Part shown: positions 32,222 to 41,324 of the stretch, piece after piece | Numbering within the stretch: the stretch's first letter is position 1 | Layout of the letters: each line of letters starts with the position of its first letter | Origin: SB11 sp037968475 | Lineage (GTDB): Bacteria; Bacteroidota; Bacteroidia; UBA8524 | Direction: 5' to 3' | NCBI GenBank assembly: GCA_037968475.1 | Contig: JBBKVO010000049.1 | Location: 1 to 64,000, forward strand | DNA length: 64,000 nucleotides | Notes under the pieces: model-generated | Databases searched by the model: none | What the model was told of the DNA's origin: nothing | Seen by the model: the letters and a program-made list of their open reading frames with translations, nothing else | Position numbers and translations under genes: made by a program

Positions 32222-32797
32222 TTATTGAAGTTTTTCAAGAGCTTTATCCAACTCTTTACCGCGAAGGTTTTTACCTACTACTTTACCTGTTTCATCCAAC
32301 AAAAAATTCATGGGTATAGATTCTACTCCATAATCGGCAGCAGCGGCTGAGTACCATTTTTTAAGGTCGGATACATGATAACTCCAAGCCAATCTATCTT
32401 TTTCAATAGCACCTTGCCAATTGTTTTTGTGTTGGTCTAGCGATACGCTATATACGGTAAACTCTGATGCGTTTTTAAAACCTGCGCTTCTATAACGATT
32501 ATATGTTTTTACCAAATTTTTATTCTCTTCGCGACAGGGTTTGCACCAACTTGCCCAAAAATCAACCAAAACGATTTTACCCCTAAGTGATGAAAGAGTA
32601 ATTGTGTCTCCATCAAGATCGGGTTGTGCAATTTCAGGAGCCATATCGCCTACTTTGGGCTGTTCTTGTGAAACAGGTGCGGCAACGCTTGCCTCTATAT
32701 CTTTTCTTACATCAACAGCTAAACCTACACCTACACTTATTACGATAATAAGTGGTAGGGCATAAAGTGCATATTTTTTCATGGTCTTTGTATCCAT
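32222..32797 (-). CDS. TlpA-type membrane-anchored thioredoxin
   Basis: 191 residues. One N-terminal membrane helix (about 9-27) and an external thioredoxin fold, with FWASWCKPCREEN giving the CxxC active site and VESIPMNFLLDETG containing the cis-Pro. TlpA/ResA-type proteins reduce disulfides in exported proteins, often for cytochrome c assembly, but no such genes are near. The start may be ATG 32797 or the one five codons in (32782); both leave the helix intact. Confidence 0.88.
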   Translation of the reverse strand: MDTKTMKKYALYALPLIIVISVGVGLAVDVRKDIEASVAAPVSQEQPKVGDMAPEIAQPDLDGDTITLSSLRGKIVLVDFWASWCKPCREENKNLVKTYNRYRSAGFKNASEFTVYSVSLDQHKNNWQGAIEKDRLAWSYHVSDLKKWYSAAAADYGVESIPMNFLLDETGKVVGKNLRGKELDKALEKLQ

Positions 32798-32851
32798 TTG
32801 CTCTAACTAAAATCAAAAATGATTCCGTTTTAGTCTTTTAGTATATTTTTT

Positions 32852-34168
32852 TTACTCGTGCCTAGTGATATCAGCACCTAAGGCTATTAGGCGTTCATCA
32901 ATACGTTCATACCCACGGTCTATTTGTTCTATATTGTGTATAGTACTTGTACCTTTTGCACTAAGAGCGGCTATTAATAGCGATACCCCCGCACGTATAT
33001 CGGGTGATGACATTGTAATGGCACGCAATGGCGAGCGGCGGTTTAGCCCCATTACATTGGCACGGTGAGGGTCGCAAAGTATTATCTGTGCACCCATATC
33101 AATAAGGTTGTCTACAAAAAACAACCTGCTTTCAAACATTTTTTGGTGTATTAGCACATTGCCTTCGGCTTGTGTGGCTACTACCAACATTATGCTAATA
33201 AGGTCGGGAGTGAACAACGGCCAAGGGCCATCGGCAATGGTAAGTATAGAACCATCCATAAAGGTATCTATCCTATACTTCTCTTGTGCGGGTATATATA
33301 TATCATCACCCCTAAATTCCATTTGTATGCCCAACCTGCCAAAAACACTGGGGATAACGCCTAAATGGGCTATACCAGCATTTTTAATAGTAATTTCTGA
33401 TTGGGTCATGGCGGCCAAGCCAATAAAACTGCCTACTTCTATCATATCGGGCAGCATGGTATGAGTGCATCCACCCAGATACTCTACCCCTTCAATGGTA
33501 ATTAGGTTTGAGCCATAGCCACTAATTTTTGCGCCCATGCTGTTTAGCATACGGCTTAGTTGCTGTATATAGGGTTCGCAAGCGGCGTTGTAAATAGTTG
33601 TAGTACCTTTGGCCATAACGGCAGCCATAATAATATTGGCTGTACCCGTTACCGAAGGCTCATCTAAAAGTATGTATGTGCCTGTAAGTTCTTTTGCGGT
33701 AAGGCTATAAACGGCGTTACCGTGCTCGTCTTTTTCTATTGTGGTTACTGCGCCTAGTCTTTCAAAACCCAAAAAATGGGTATCTAATCTGCGACGGCCT
33801 ATTTTATCGCCACCGGGTTTGGGCATATAACCTTTACCAAAACGGGCTAGTAATGGCCCTACTACCATTATTGAGCCACGCAAACCACTGCCTTTTTTGC
33901 GAAAATCATCGCTACGCAAATAATCAAGGTTCACATCTTTGGCCTCAAACGTGTAGCTGTGGGTGCTTAGTTTTTCTACTTTCACGCCCATATCGCCCAA
34001 AAGCTCTATCAGCTTTAGTACATCGCGTATGGCGGGTATATTGTGTATGGTTACCTTTTCAGGCGTTAGCAATACTGCCGATAATATTTGCAGGGTTTCG
34101 TTTTTTGCCCCTTGTGGGGTAAGTTCGCCTTGCAGTTTTTTTCCACCGTTTATTTTAAAATATGCCAT
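32852..34168 (-). CDS. murA: UDP-N-acetylglucosamine 1-carboxyvinyltransferase, Asp active-site variant
   Basis: 438 residues, the usual MurA length, two-domain inside-out alpha/beta barrel. It adds enolpyruvate from PEP to UDP-GlcNAc, the first committed step of peptidoglycan synthesis. GAKNETLQILSAVL near the start has the catalytic Lys; the mobile loop reads MPKPGGDKIGRRRLDTH. In E. coli the residue after PGG is Cys115, the target of fosfomycin; here it is Asp121 (codon at 33806-33808). This Cys-to-Asp form is known from Mycobacterium and Chlamydia to resist fosfomycin. 9 bp after DUF4290 on the same strand, a conserved Bacteroidota pair. Confidence 0.95.
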   Translation of the reverse strand: MAYFKINGGKKLQGELTPQGAKNETLQILSAVLLTPEKVTIHNIPAIRDVLKLIELLGDMGVKVEKLSTHSYTFEAKDVNLDYLRSDDFRKKGSGLRGSIMVVGPLLARFGKGYMPKPGGDKIGRRRLDTHFLGFERLGAVTTIEKDEHGNAVYSLTAKELTGTYILLDEPSVTGTANIIMAAVMAKGTTTIYNAACEPYIQQLSRMLNSMGAKISGYGSNLITIEGVEYLGGCTHTMLPDMIEVGSFIGLAAMTQSEITIKNAGIAHLGVIPSVFGRLGIQMEFRGDDIYIPAQEKYRIDTFMDGSILTIADGPWPLFTPDLISIMLVVATQAEGNVLIHQKMFESRLFFVDNLIDMGAQIILCDPHRANVMGLNRRSPLRAITMSSPDIRAGVSLLIAALSAKGTSTIHNIEQIDRGYERIDERLIALGADITRHE

Positions 34169-34177
34169 TGGGCTGTA

Positions 34178-34873
34178 TTAGTATTTGTTGCGGCGTTGCT
34201 GTTGTTTTGGATTGCGATTGTTGTTATTGTTACGGAAGTTGCGATTGTTGCCCTGATTACGCTGATTGCGTTGGTTGTTATTGGGGCGGTAACTATTGGT
34301 AGCATACCTTGCTACTTCACTAAGGGTAAGCTCTTCAGGATTAATTTTTAATCTTCCTTCTGATAATACTTCAAGGTGTTGTGCTATAGCTTCGGGCGAT
34401 AAGTTTTCATCGTTCCAGTTTTTGCTGCTGTTGCGCATAAACGAGGCTATCATGTTGATGAAGTATTGTTTTTCTTCGCCTTCTTCCATATCGGCAGCTT
34501 CTTTCACCATCGATTGTACATTACGACCGTAGAAACGAAACTTGATATGGTTACCCAAATAGGCTACTGTTTCAGGTTTTTTGTTAATGGTTTCAGGCGT
34601 TGGTAAGGGATAGGGCGACTCTACATCAAGGGTAAAGTTTGACATGGCAAACAAATGATCCCAAAGTTTGTGTTTGTAATCGGCTGTATCGCGCAAATGG
34701 GGGTTTAAGTTACCCATAATGGCTATAACGGTATTTGCTTTGCGGTTGCGCTCGTCGCGGTCTTCAATAGTACCCAAATATTCTACTAAACGTTGTACAT
34801 TTCTACCGTATTCTGAAAATACAAGTTGATTGCGCACGCTGTTATACTCTGGTAAGTTATAAGTGTTATTCAT
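34178..34873 (-). CDS. DUF4290 domain protein
   Basis: 231 residues. The helical DUF4290 domain covers about 1-180 (YNSVRNQLVFSEYGRNVQRL near the start, IMGNLNPHLRD). The C-terminal 50 residues are an Asn/Arg/Gln-rich low-complexity tail (NNQRNQRNQGNN, NNNNNRNPKQQQRRNKY), strongly basic and probably disordered; such tails can bind RNA, but this is inference. The family is restricted to Bacteroidota and nearly always precedes murA; role unknown. Confidence 0.85.
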   Translation of the reverse strand: MNNTYNLPEYNSVRNQLVFSEYGRNVQRLVEYLGTIEDRDERNRKANTVIAIMGNLNPHLRDTADYKHKLWDHLFAMSNFTLDVESPYPLPTPETINKKPETVAYLGNHIKFRFYGRNVQSMVKEAADMEEGEEKQYFINMIASFMRNSSKNWNDENLSPEAIAQHLEVLSEGRLKINPEELTLSEVARYATNSYRPNNNQRNQRNQGNNRNFRNNNNNRNPKQQQRRNKY

Positions 34874-34928
34874 TCTGTTAGCGTTGAAAATGCTTTTGTA
34901 AAAGAAGTTGCAAGTTAAGAGTAAATTT

Positions 34929-35678
34929 TTAGAATTTAATAGTACCTAAACTGCCTTGTTGAAATCTATCAGGTTGATTAAATAAAATCTCAGGACTTAT
35001 ACTCCATTCTTTTGCCAAATCATATACAAACCCATAATCAGGTAATATTAAATCAAATTCATCAAAATAACCTTCTTTATAATTTTCAGGAAGTATTGTG
35101 TTTACTAATTTATACTTTTTCTCAGCTTCGGTAGGTTCACCTTCAATCAAAAGGTTCTCATGTTCATCACCTAACCAAACATAAATACGTTCTATCCTAC
35201 TATCAGTGGCTTTTGCCCACATACTAAACATTCTATCGGGCTTTGAACAAAAAAATTGCACTTCCCCCAAATGTCGACTAAGCTCTACTAATTTTGATTT
35301 GATTTTATCATAGGTAAAGTCATCAATCAGCTCAATCCATTTATTGGCAAATACTAATTGCCATCCCTGTATATTATCTGTTATAAATGCTTTATTGGTA
35401 GTTCTTGAAATATTAATGCCTTCATCAATTGTACATTCTTTTTCAAAAGTAAAGTCCAATAATCTTCTTGCAAGCTCATTATTATGTGCGAAAGCAATCC
35501 ATGCAGTAGTAGGCATTAGGTTTTTAGGGATCTCAACTTCAATATCTTCATTAATAAAGGTTTCCATCCCAAAGTCGACACTCTCTTCTTCTTTTTCTTT
35601 CTTTTCCTTTTTGTTGAGAAATGTTTGAGTAATTGCAATTATTACCGAACCTGCTGCTGCTAAAAAGACATAGTCCAT
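34929..35678 (-). CDS. Hypothetical protein, single N-terminal membrane helix
   Basis: 249 residues. Hydrophobic helix at 3-20, followed by a highly charged stretch KKEKKEKEEE and then a soluble acidic domain (about 50-249) rich in Trp and aromatic residues (WIAFAHNNEL, MWAKATDSRIERIYVWLGDEHE). I recognise no family. The domain's look (aromatic, acidic, about 180 residues) is like that of proteins that read or neutralise a partner, but no toxin is adjacent. Six bp downstream of proline dehydrogenase on the same strand, so likely co-transcribed with it. Confidence 0.5.
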   Translation of the reverse strand: MDYVFLAAAGSVIIAITQTFLNKKEKKEKEEESVDFGMETFINEDIEVEIPKNLMPTTAWIAFAHNNELARRLLDFTFEKECTIDEGINISRTTNKAFITDNIQGWQLVFANKWIELIDDFTYDKIKSKLVELSRHLGEVQFFCSKPDRMFSMWAKATDSRIERIYVWLGDEHENLLIEGEPTEAEKKYKLVNTILPENYKEGYFDEFDLILPDYGFVYDLAKEWSISPEILFNQPDRFQQGSLGTIKF

Positions 35679-35684
35679 AGATAA

Positions 35685-36887
35685 CTAATCCAGTTTTCTA
35701 CGTTTCAGTTCAGTCTCTATCAGACGTAATTCGCGGCTGGCTTGCCCCGCTACTGATGAGTTTTCTTGTGCACGGCGGGTTAGGTAAGGCAGCACATCTT
35801 TTACAGGGCCATAAGGCACATATTTAGCCACATTATAACCTGCATTGGTAAGGTTAAAGCTAATATGGTCGCTCATACCTAGTAATTGACTAAAGTATAC
35901 ACGGCTATCGCTGTTTTTTAACCCCTTTTCGGCCATTAGTTCAGCTAGGTATTGGCTGCTATGCTCGTTGTGTGTGCCTGCACAAATGCTTACACGGTCT
36001 ATATGCTGCACACAAATTTCAAGGGCAAGGTTATAATCTCTATCGGCAGAGGCTTTATCGGGCTGGATGGGTGATGTATAGTTGTTTTCTTTGGCACGTT
36101 TGCGTTCTTTTTCCATATATGCCCCTCTTACAATCTTAAATCCTGTGTAGTAGTTATTGCCTTCGGCCTCAGCTATACTTTTCTTTAAAAAAGCAATACG
36201 GTCGTGCCTGTACATTTGTACAGTGTTGTATATAACGGCTTTCTCTTTGTTGTATTTGTGCATGGCTTGGATAGCCAAATGGTCTATAGCATTCTGTATC
36301 CAGCTTTCTTCAGCATCTATCAATATACATACACCTTTTTGGTAGGCATATTGGCAAATGGCATCAAACCTGCTTTCAAAACGTTGTTTCTCTGCCACTT
36401 CGTCAGGGTTTAGCGTTTTTTTATTGCTTATTTTTTCAAGTAATTCAAACCTGCCTATTCCTGTTATCTTAAAAACACTAAAGCTTATATAATCATGCGT
36501 TGCAGCTTCATTAATGGTTTGTATAATCTCGTTTTTTGTAGCGTCTAAAGATGCTTCATCATCAGCTCCTTCAACTGAGTAATCTAAAATGGTACTGACT
36601 TTGCACAACCATAGTTGCTCTGAAGTAGGGCGACACTCATTTATAGTTTCACCGCCACAAAACTGGGCAAAAAGGGTGTTTCTGATGATACCTTTTATAG
36701 GTAAACGAAGGCTAAGGGCTATGTTTGCCAACACTGGTCCAACGGCTATAAGCCACTTAAAGCCAAATAGCCTAAACAACAAATGGGCTTTTTTTAGTTC
36801 GGCATTGGTTTTTAGCTTAAATGCTATTTCGGTATCATCGAACGAAAACGGGCGAGGATTAACCTCAGGCAAACCTGTTGTACTCAT
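35685..36887 (-). CDS. Proline dehydrogenase
   Basis: 400 residues. A TIM-barrel PRODH domain: GVCILIDAEESWIQ, KAVIYNTVQMYRHDR, GFKIVRGAYMEKER (FAD/substrate Arg-Gly-Ala-Tyr), AGTHNEHSSQYLAELM, and the C-terminal YVPYGPVKDVLPYLTRRAQENS which holds the proline-binding Arg pair. It oxidises proline to pyrroline-5-carboxylate with FAD, passing electrons to the quinone pool. Stand-alone form; the P5C dehydrogenase is not nearby. Divergent from the metallophosphoesterase gene. Promoter box at 36947-36954. Confidence 0.92.
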   Translation of the reverse strand: MSTTGLPEVNPRPFSFDDTEIAFKLKTNAELKKAHLLFRLFGFKWLIAVGPVLANIALSLRLPIKGIIRNTLFAQFCGGETINECRPTSEQLWLCKVSTILDYSVEGADDEASLDATKNEIIQTINEAATHDYISFSVFKITGIGRFELLEKISNKKTLNPDEVAEKQRFESRFDAICQYAYQKGVCILIDAEESWIQNAIDHLAIQAMHKYNKEKAVIYNTVQMYRHDRIAFLKKSIAEAEGNNYYTGFKIVRGAYMEKERKRAKENNYTSPIQPDKASADRDYNLALEICVQHIDRVSICAGTHNEHSSQYLAELMAEKGLKNSDSRVYFSQLLGMSDHISFNLTNAGYNVAKYVPYGPVKDVLPYLTRRAQENSSVAGQASRELRLIETELKRRKLD

Positions 36888-36946
36888 ATATTTGTACTAT
36901 GTGTTGGCAACCTTTTTGTTTATACTTTGTTTACTTACCAACGCTG

Positions 36947-36954
36947 CAAAAGTA
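36947..36954 (-). promoter_or_regulatory. -7 promoter box for proline dehydrogenase
   Basis: Minus-strand TACTTTTG followed by CAGCG, exact TAnnTTTG, 59 bp before the start at 36887. The plus-strand TATACTTTG at 36921-36929 could serve the divergent gene. Confidence 0.4.
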
Positions 36955-36966
36955 ATTATCCGCTAC

Positions 36967-38277
36967 ATGCAAACAAACATGCTTCTATTCCGCCTTCAAG
37001 TTATTGGCTTTTTACTCGTATTTTTTCTGATTATTGATGCCTATACATGGCGTGGAATAAGAGATTTGGCAAAAAAATATTTTCCGAAATATATGCGCGC
37101 CACCAAAATTGTTTTTTTTGGTTTAAGTGCTCTTATTGTTGTTTCGGTAGGTGTACTGCTGTTTTTTCCTGAGTTGGAGCGTTTCCGATTGCCCCGTGCC
37201 CTTGTTAGCGGCACTATGGTAACGGTAATAGGTACTAAAATTACTTTTTTACTTTTTGTTTTGGTTGAAGATATTTTAGCAGGCTTGCAATGGCTGCTAC
37301 ATAAGGTTTTGCCTAAAAAGAAAGAACAAGCTGTTGATGAGCTTGTCGCTGATACTGACGAGAACTTGCCCAAAGGAACTACCCTAAGCCGCAAACAGTT
37401 TATATATCAATCGGGAGCTGTAATGGCAATTGCCCCCGTATACTTTTTTACGCGCGGTGCTTTGTACGATGCACACAACTATAAGATACACCGTATAAAA
37501 TTGCCTTCGGCTAATTTGCCAGAGGCTTTTGATGGGTTAAAGATTGTGCAGATAAGCGATATACACTCGGGCTCTTTTGTTGATAAAGATGCGGTGTATA
37601 AGGGTGTGAAGATGGTTATGGACGAAAAGCCTGATGTTTTCTTTTTTACGGGCGATATGGTAAATACATACGCCTACGAGATGAATGATTATTTAGATGT
37701 ATTTTCACCTATAAAAGCTCCTATGGGTAGTTTTTCTTCGCTAGGTAACCACGATTATGGCGACTATGCCCGTAACTGGAAAAGCCCCGAAGAAAAAGCG
37801 CAAAACCTGCAAGATTTATTTGGACATCATAAAAGCCTTAACTGGCAATTGCTAAACAACGACCACGTTGTGCTTGACCGTAAAGGTCAAAAACTAGGCA
37901 TTATTGGGGTAGAAAACTGGGGTAGTAAAGCCCGTTTTCCTAAATATGGTGATATGGAAAAGGCGCAAAAGGGTATGCCTGAAACTCCTTATAAAATACT
38001 TTTATCTCACGACCCATCGCACTGGGATGCTGTTATACGCCCCCAATACAAGGATATTGATTTGATGCTGGCAGGCCACACGCACGGTATGCAGTTTGGT
38101 ATTGAGAATAAGTTTATAAAATTTAGCCCTGTACAGTGGATGTACAAGCAATGGGCGGGTTTGTATACGAAAGGCAACCAAAACCTATATGTAAACCGAG
38201 GTTATGGCTATATTGGCTACCCAGGCCGTGTGGGCATTTTGCCTGAAATTACTGTGATTGAACTGGTGAAGGCTTAA
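36967..38277 (+). CDS. Membrane-anchored metallophosphoesterase
   Basis: 436 residues. Four hydrophobic segments within the first 150 residues, a loop with a Lys-rich stretch (VLPKKKEQA), a further membrane-proximal segment (YQSGAVMAIAPVYFFTRG) and then the calcineurin-like domain: QISDIHSG (D-x-H), FFTGDMVN (GD), SLGNHDYG (GNHD), LLSHDPSHWD (H) and LAGHTHGMQ (GHTH), a complete metal-binding set. Homologues include UDP-diacylglucosamine-type and cell-envelope phosphoesterases; substrate unknown. An in-frame extension back to 36589 runs antisense through proline dehydrogenase and is not real. The 3' end overlaps the convergent GT39 gene by 29 bp. Confidence 0.85.
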   Translation: MQTNMLLFRLQVIGFLLVFFLIIDAYTWRGIRDLAKKYFPKYMRATKIVFFGLSALIVVSVGVLLFFPELERFRLPRALVSGTMVTVIGTKITFLLFVLVEDILAGLQWLLHKVLPKKKEQAVDELVADTDENLPKGTTLSRKQFIYQSGAVMAIAPVYFFTRGALYDAHNYKIHRIKLPSANLPEAFDGLKIVQISDIHSGSFVDKDAVYKGVKMVMDEKPDVFFFTGDMVNTYAYEMNDYLDVFSPIKAPMGSFSSLGNHDYGDYARNWKSPEEKAQNLQDLFGHHKSLNWQLLNNDHVVLDRKGQKLGIIGVENWGSKARFPKYGDMEKAQKGMPETPYKILLSHDPSHWDAVIRPQYKDIDLMLAGHTHGMQFGIENKFIKFSPVQWMYKQWAGLYTKGNQNLYVNRGYGYIGYPGRVGILPEITVIELVKA

Positions 38278-39760
38278 ATCCCGTAATTTTATACACTTTC
38301 AAAAAAGAGCCATACTCTTCCATTACCTCAAAAGTGTAGGCATTTTCAAGCTGTTGTTTTTGTTCGGTTAAAAAACCAATTACCTTATCACCTACAGCAA
38401 AAACTTTAGGTCTTAGTGGAGTAACCGCGGTTATTGCCTGCCCTTTGTTCTTCTCAAACATCCTTATATAAAAATCTATATAGGGATTGTAATCGTCGTT
38501 TTCTAGCCAGTAGTAGCCATTTAGGTTTTTATCAGTCGGGTATACCTGCATAAGGTATTGGGTAATACTGTATGCCTCAAACTCCCAATCGTGTTGCAAT
38601 TTGGGTGGATTTACTCTGTTAATAGCATTTTTATAGGGAGTATAAGCTATAGCTATAATGGCTGCAATGGGCAACACGGCTATCCACTGCTTTTTTGTTA
38701 GTTTTAAAATATAATAGGTGGGGCAATACAAGCCCATAGCTACCAACAAAGCTAAAAATGGATATACGGGTGCTTCGTACCAAAGCATTTGCGTACGCGC
38801 GCTTGATACCACTAATATAAAACACACCGATACGCACAGCAAAAACAATGTAAATTTTCTATGCCTTGTATCTTTTATTAAAAAGCCAAGCACCCCGCCT
38901 GCCACTGCATACCAAAACCAATGGAAAAAATGCTCGGTACGTATAAGGCGCAAGTAATAACTAAATTCAGGCTCATCGCCTGTAAGTTGTTCTTTATACC
39001 GCCCTGCTATATCCCAAAACCAAGCCGCTTTTATATAGCCGGGGTTTATGGCTTCGCGCCACAAGTAATAGCCAAATACGGGAATAATAAAATACAACAG
39101 GTATAAATAGGTTTTGGGTGATTTAAAAAACACTAATGTTTTGTAGTTAATCACACTATACAAAAACAAACCCGGTAGTAAAAACAACCCTGCTACTGAT
39201 TTGGTAAGCACGCCAAAAGCCAACAGTATAAAAAACCACCTAAGGTATTTGTAATTACTTGTCTCTACAAAAAGAAACCAAACCAATGCCGATGCTGTGG
39301 TGAAAAGCACCAGCAGGGCATCGTAATCGGCAGTGCGGGTAACGTGTTTTTGTACAAACCCCAGTGATGTAACCAATACTATAATGCTTATACCTGCCAA
39401 CCAATGATTTTTAAGGTATCGAATACTAAAAAACCATAATAGTAAACAAGTAAGAAACCCCGCAATAGCCGATGGTAAGCGCACCGAAAATACACTAAGC
39501 CCTAATGTTTTAATAAAAAAAGTTTGTGCCCAATGGGTTAGCGGTGGCTTGGTACTCCACATATCAGGTTTGCCACCATAATGAACCACTATGTAGTTAT
39601 TGTTCTCGGCCATCTCGTAGCTGCTCATGGCCACACGGGCTTCATCAAACTGCATTAGAGGCAATACATCCAACTTGTAGAACAACGGAAAATAGGCCAA
39701 CGCTATTAAAATCGCAGGAAGTATGTATGTTTTAAAAATTGGTTTCGCTTGTCCCTCCAT
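38249..39760 (-). CDS. GT39/ArnT-type membrane glycosyltransferase
   Basis: 503 residues with about 11 membrane helices. LMQFDEARVAMSSYEM holds the D-E pair of the first external loop; KPPLTHWAQ and VRLPSAIAGFL are the usual PMT/ArnT landmarks. Members transfer sugars (mannose, aminoarabinose and others) from a polyprenyl-phosphate donor onto proteins or lipid A on the outer face of the inner membrane. The GT2 at 19021 could make such a donor (inference). Convergent with the metallophosphoesterase, sharing 29 bp. Confidence 0.85.
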   Translation of the reverse strand: MEGQAKPIFKTYILPAILIALAYFPLFYKLDVLPLMQFDEARVAMSSYEMAENNNYIVVHYGGKPDMWSTKPPLTHWAQTFFIKTLGLSVFSVRLPSAIAGFLTCLLLWFFSIRYLKNHWLAGISIIVLVTSLGFVQKHVTRTADYDALLVLFTTASALVWFLFVETSNYKYLRWFFILLAFGVLTKSVAGLFLLPGLFLYSVINYKTLVFFKSPKTYLYLLYFIIPVFGYYLWREAINPGYIKAAWFWDIAGRYKEQLTGDEPEFSYYLRLIRTEHFFHWFWYAVAGGVLGFLIKDTRHRKFTLFLLCVSVCFILVVSSARTQMLWYEAPVYPFLALLVAMGLYCPTYYILKLTKKQWIAVLPIAAIIAIAYTPYKNAINRVNPPKLQHDWEFEAYSITQYLMQVYPTDKNLNGYYWLENDDYNPYIDFYIRMFEKNKGQAITAVTPLRPKVFAVGDKVIGFLTEQKQQLENAYTFEVMEEYGSFLKVYKITGFKPSPVQSQ

Positions 39761-39905
39761 TTCAACCCGCTAAATAAAGGTTTTTTTATTTTACTTGTCA
39801 TCCCAATGTTGGGTTAAAGGCATGAATAAGTTACCATTAGTATGTTTTTTGTATAAAACTGAGGATTAACTATATAGAAAAATATAACTTTGGCTAATAA
39901 ACACA

Positions 39906-40379
39906 ATGCTTATGAGGGGTTTACTATATACGGCTATATTAATTTTAGGATTAACAGCTTGTGGCAAAAACGATGACGGCGACCAACCCACGAATACATT
40001 ACCACAAGCTACTAAAAAAGAATTACTGACTTTAAAAGCATGGAAATATGCTTCGTGGATGGTTACTCCACCTATACAAGATACAGCAGGAAAGTTGGTT
40101 AGCGATGTATTGCACTATAAACCTGCCTGCGAACAAGACGATATTATAATTTTTTATGCTAACGGAAATGTAAGTTTTGACCAAGGGCTTACCCAATGCG
40201 ACCCAACACAACCACAAAGCGTACTAAACACTTGGGCATTATTAACTAACGATACTGAAATAAGTATTAGCGGTAATAAATACAGGGTCGATTTAATATC
40301 TCTCGATAGTATGAAATGGAGCTTTGACGATTGGCAAGGCAGCACCCAGCACATACACTCTATAGTATTTGCCCACTAA
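39906..40379 (+). CDS. Small lipoprotein, lipocalin-like
   Basis: 157 residues with a lipoprotein signal ending LTACG (Cys at about 19). The mature part begins LLTLKAWKYASW and continues with YKPACEQDDIIIFYANGNVSFDQG, the pattern of lipocalin-like/DUF5004 outer-membrane lipoproteins of Bacteroidota, including the conserved Cys pair (CEQDD ... CDP). Ligand unknown. The stop codon overlaps the convergent DUF6265 gene by 4 bp. Confidence 0.65.
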   Translation: MLMRGLLYTAILILGLTACGKNDDGDQPTNTLPQATKKELLTLKAWKYASWMVTPPIQDTAGKLVSDVLHYKPACEQDDIIIFYANGNVSFDQGLTQCDPTQPQSVLNTWALLTNDTEISISGNKYRVDLISLDSMKWSFDDWQGSTQHIHSIVFAH

Positions 40380-40843
40380 CGGCGGGTGTAGGGGTATTCA
40401 TCTACTACCTCTTGCCCATTTACCATGGCTTCGGTGCGTGCATACAATTCTTTATTATTCACAAATTTGTATATCACCCGTTGGGGATTATTGTGCTCTA
40501 GGTTTTCAAACACCAATTCTTTTGTGGTCGATTTTTGGGTGAGGGTAAACAACACTGGGTTTTGTGCATTTATTTGGGCAATGTATACCCAAAAGCCACC
40601 TATATTTTCAAGCCTAATAGTTTCAACCACTAGGGTATCTTTTCCTTTTAGTACATAAGCTTCGCACGTATAACTATCACCTTGCCCCTCTTTCCATGTT
40701 TCGTATACCTGCACCTCGCCTGCATCAATATGCCAACTGCCCAATATCCAGCTTAAGTCAGTTTTTTTAATTGAATTTTGCGCCCAAGCACTCGATACTG
40801 CTACAATTACTAATAAGCTACTAAGTAGTATGTTCTTTTTCAT
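40376..40843 (-). CDS. Exported DUF6265-type protein
   Basis: 155 residues from ATG 40843. Signal peptide MKKNILLSSLLVIVAVSSAWA, then LSWILGSWHIDAG, ETWKEGQGDSYTCEAYVLKGKDTLVVE and FENLEHNNPQRVIY, the DUF6265 beta-barrel pattern. Periplasmic or exported; role unknown. A longer frame to 40885 would overlap the VOC gene and hide the signal peptide, so I chose the inner ATG. It lies 4 bp after the VOC gene and is probably co-transcribed with it. Confidence 0.7.
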   Translation of the reverse strand: MKKNILLSSLLVIVAVSSAWAQNSIKKTDLSWILGSWHIDAGEVQVYETWKEGQGDSYTCEAYVLKGKDTLVVETIRLENIGGFWVYIAQINAQNPVLFTLTQKSTTKELVFENLEHNNPQRVIYKFVNNKELYARTEAMVNGQEVVDEYPYTRR

Positions 40844-40847
40844 AGTA

Positions 40848-41216
40848 TTACTGCATTGAGTGTAAAGCCATTGTGTTGCCCTCACTATCTATAAACATAG
40901 CAAAGTAACCCATTTCGTCAGAGATTTGTGTTTTGGGTGCTATAATGTTACCGCCTGCATCCTCAACTTTTGCAAGTACATGGCTTAAATCATCACCACC
41001 ATTTAGGTAAGCCAATACACCACCGTTGGCAGGGGTGTAGTTTTCTCCTTTTACAATAGCCCCCGATACATTGGTGCCATCTGTAGGGAAAAAGCCCATC
41101 ATAGTGCCCATAAACTCGTTACTGTTTATTTCTACTGATAAAATAGTGCTGTAAAATTTCACTGCACGGTCAAAATCCGTAGCAGGAATTTCGAACCAAT
41201 TAATAATGTTTTGCAT
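40848..41216 (-). CDS. VOC-family protein (glyoxalase/dioxygenase fold)
   Basis: 122 residues. NWFEIPATDFDRAVKFYSTIL at the start and the closing YFAMFIDSEGNTMALHS are standard for the single-module VOC superfamily. The usual metal ligands (His/Glu) are only partly visible, so this may be a metal-free member. Many relatives sit with AraC regulators, as here (next gene on the same strand, 41325). Substrate unknown. Confidence 0.8.
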   Translation of the reverse strand: MQNIINWFEIPATDFDRAVKFYSTILSVEINSNEFMGTMMGFFPTDGTNVSGAIVKGENYTPANGGVLAYLNGGDDLSHVLAKVEDAGGNIIAPKTQISDEMGYFAMFIDSEGNTMALHSMQ

Positions 41217-41324
41217 AGTATGTGTTACTTATTTTTTATGCAAAACTATATGCGGAAAGATGGGCGGTATTGTAAAAATCGGACTTTTTAATGAGCCATT
41301 TGACTGTATGACTACTGCTATACA

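Noticed and set aside
36589..36966. Long open frame upstream of the metallophosphoesterase (would add 126 residues).
   Set aside because: It runs antisense through the conserved proline dehydrogenase gene and has no family match; ATG 36967 gives the expected protein.
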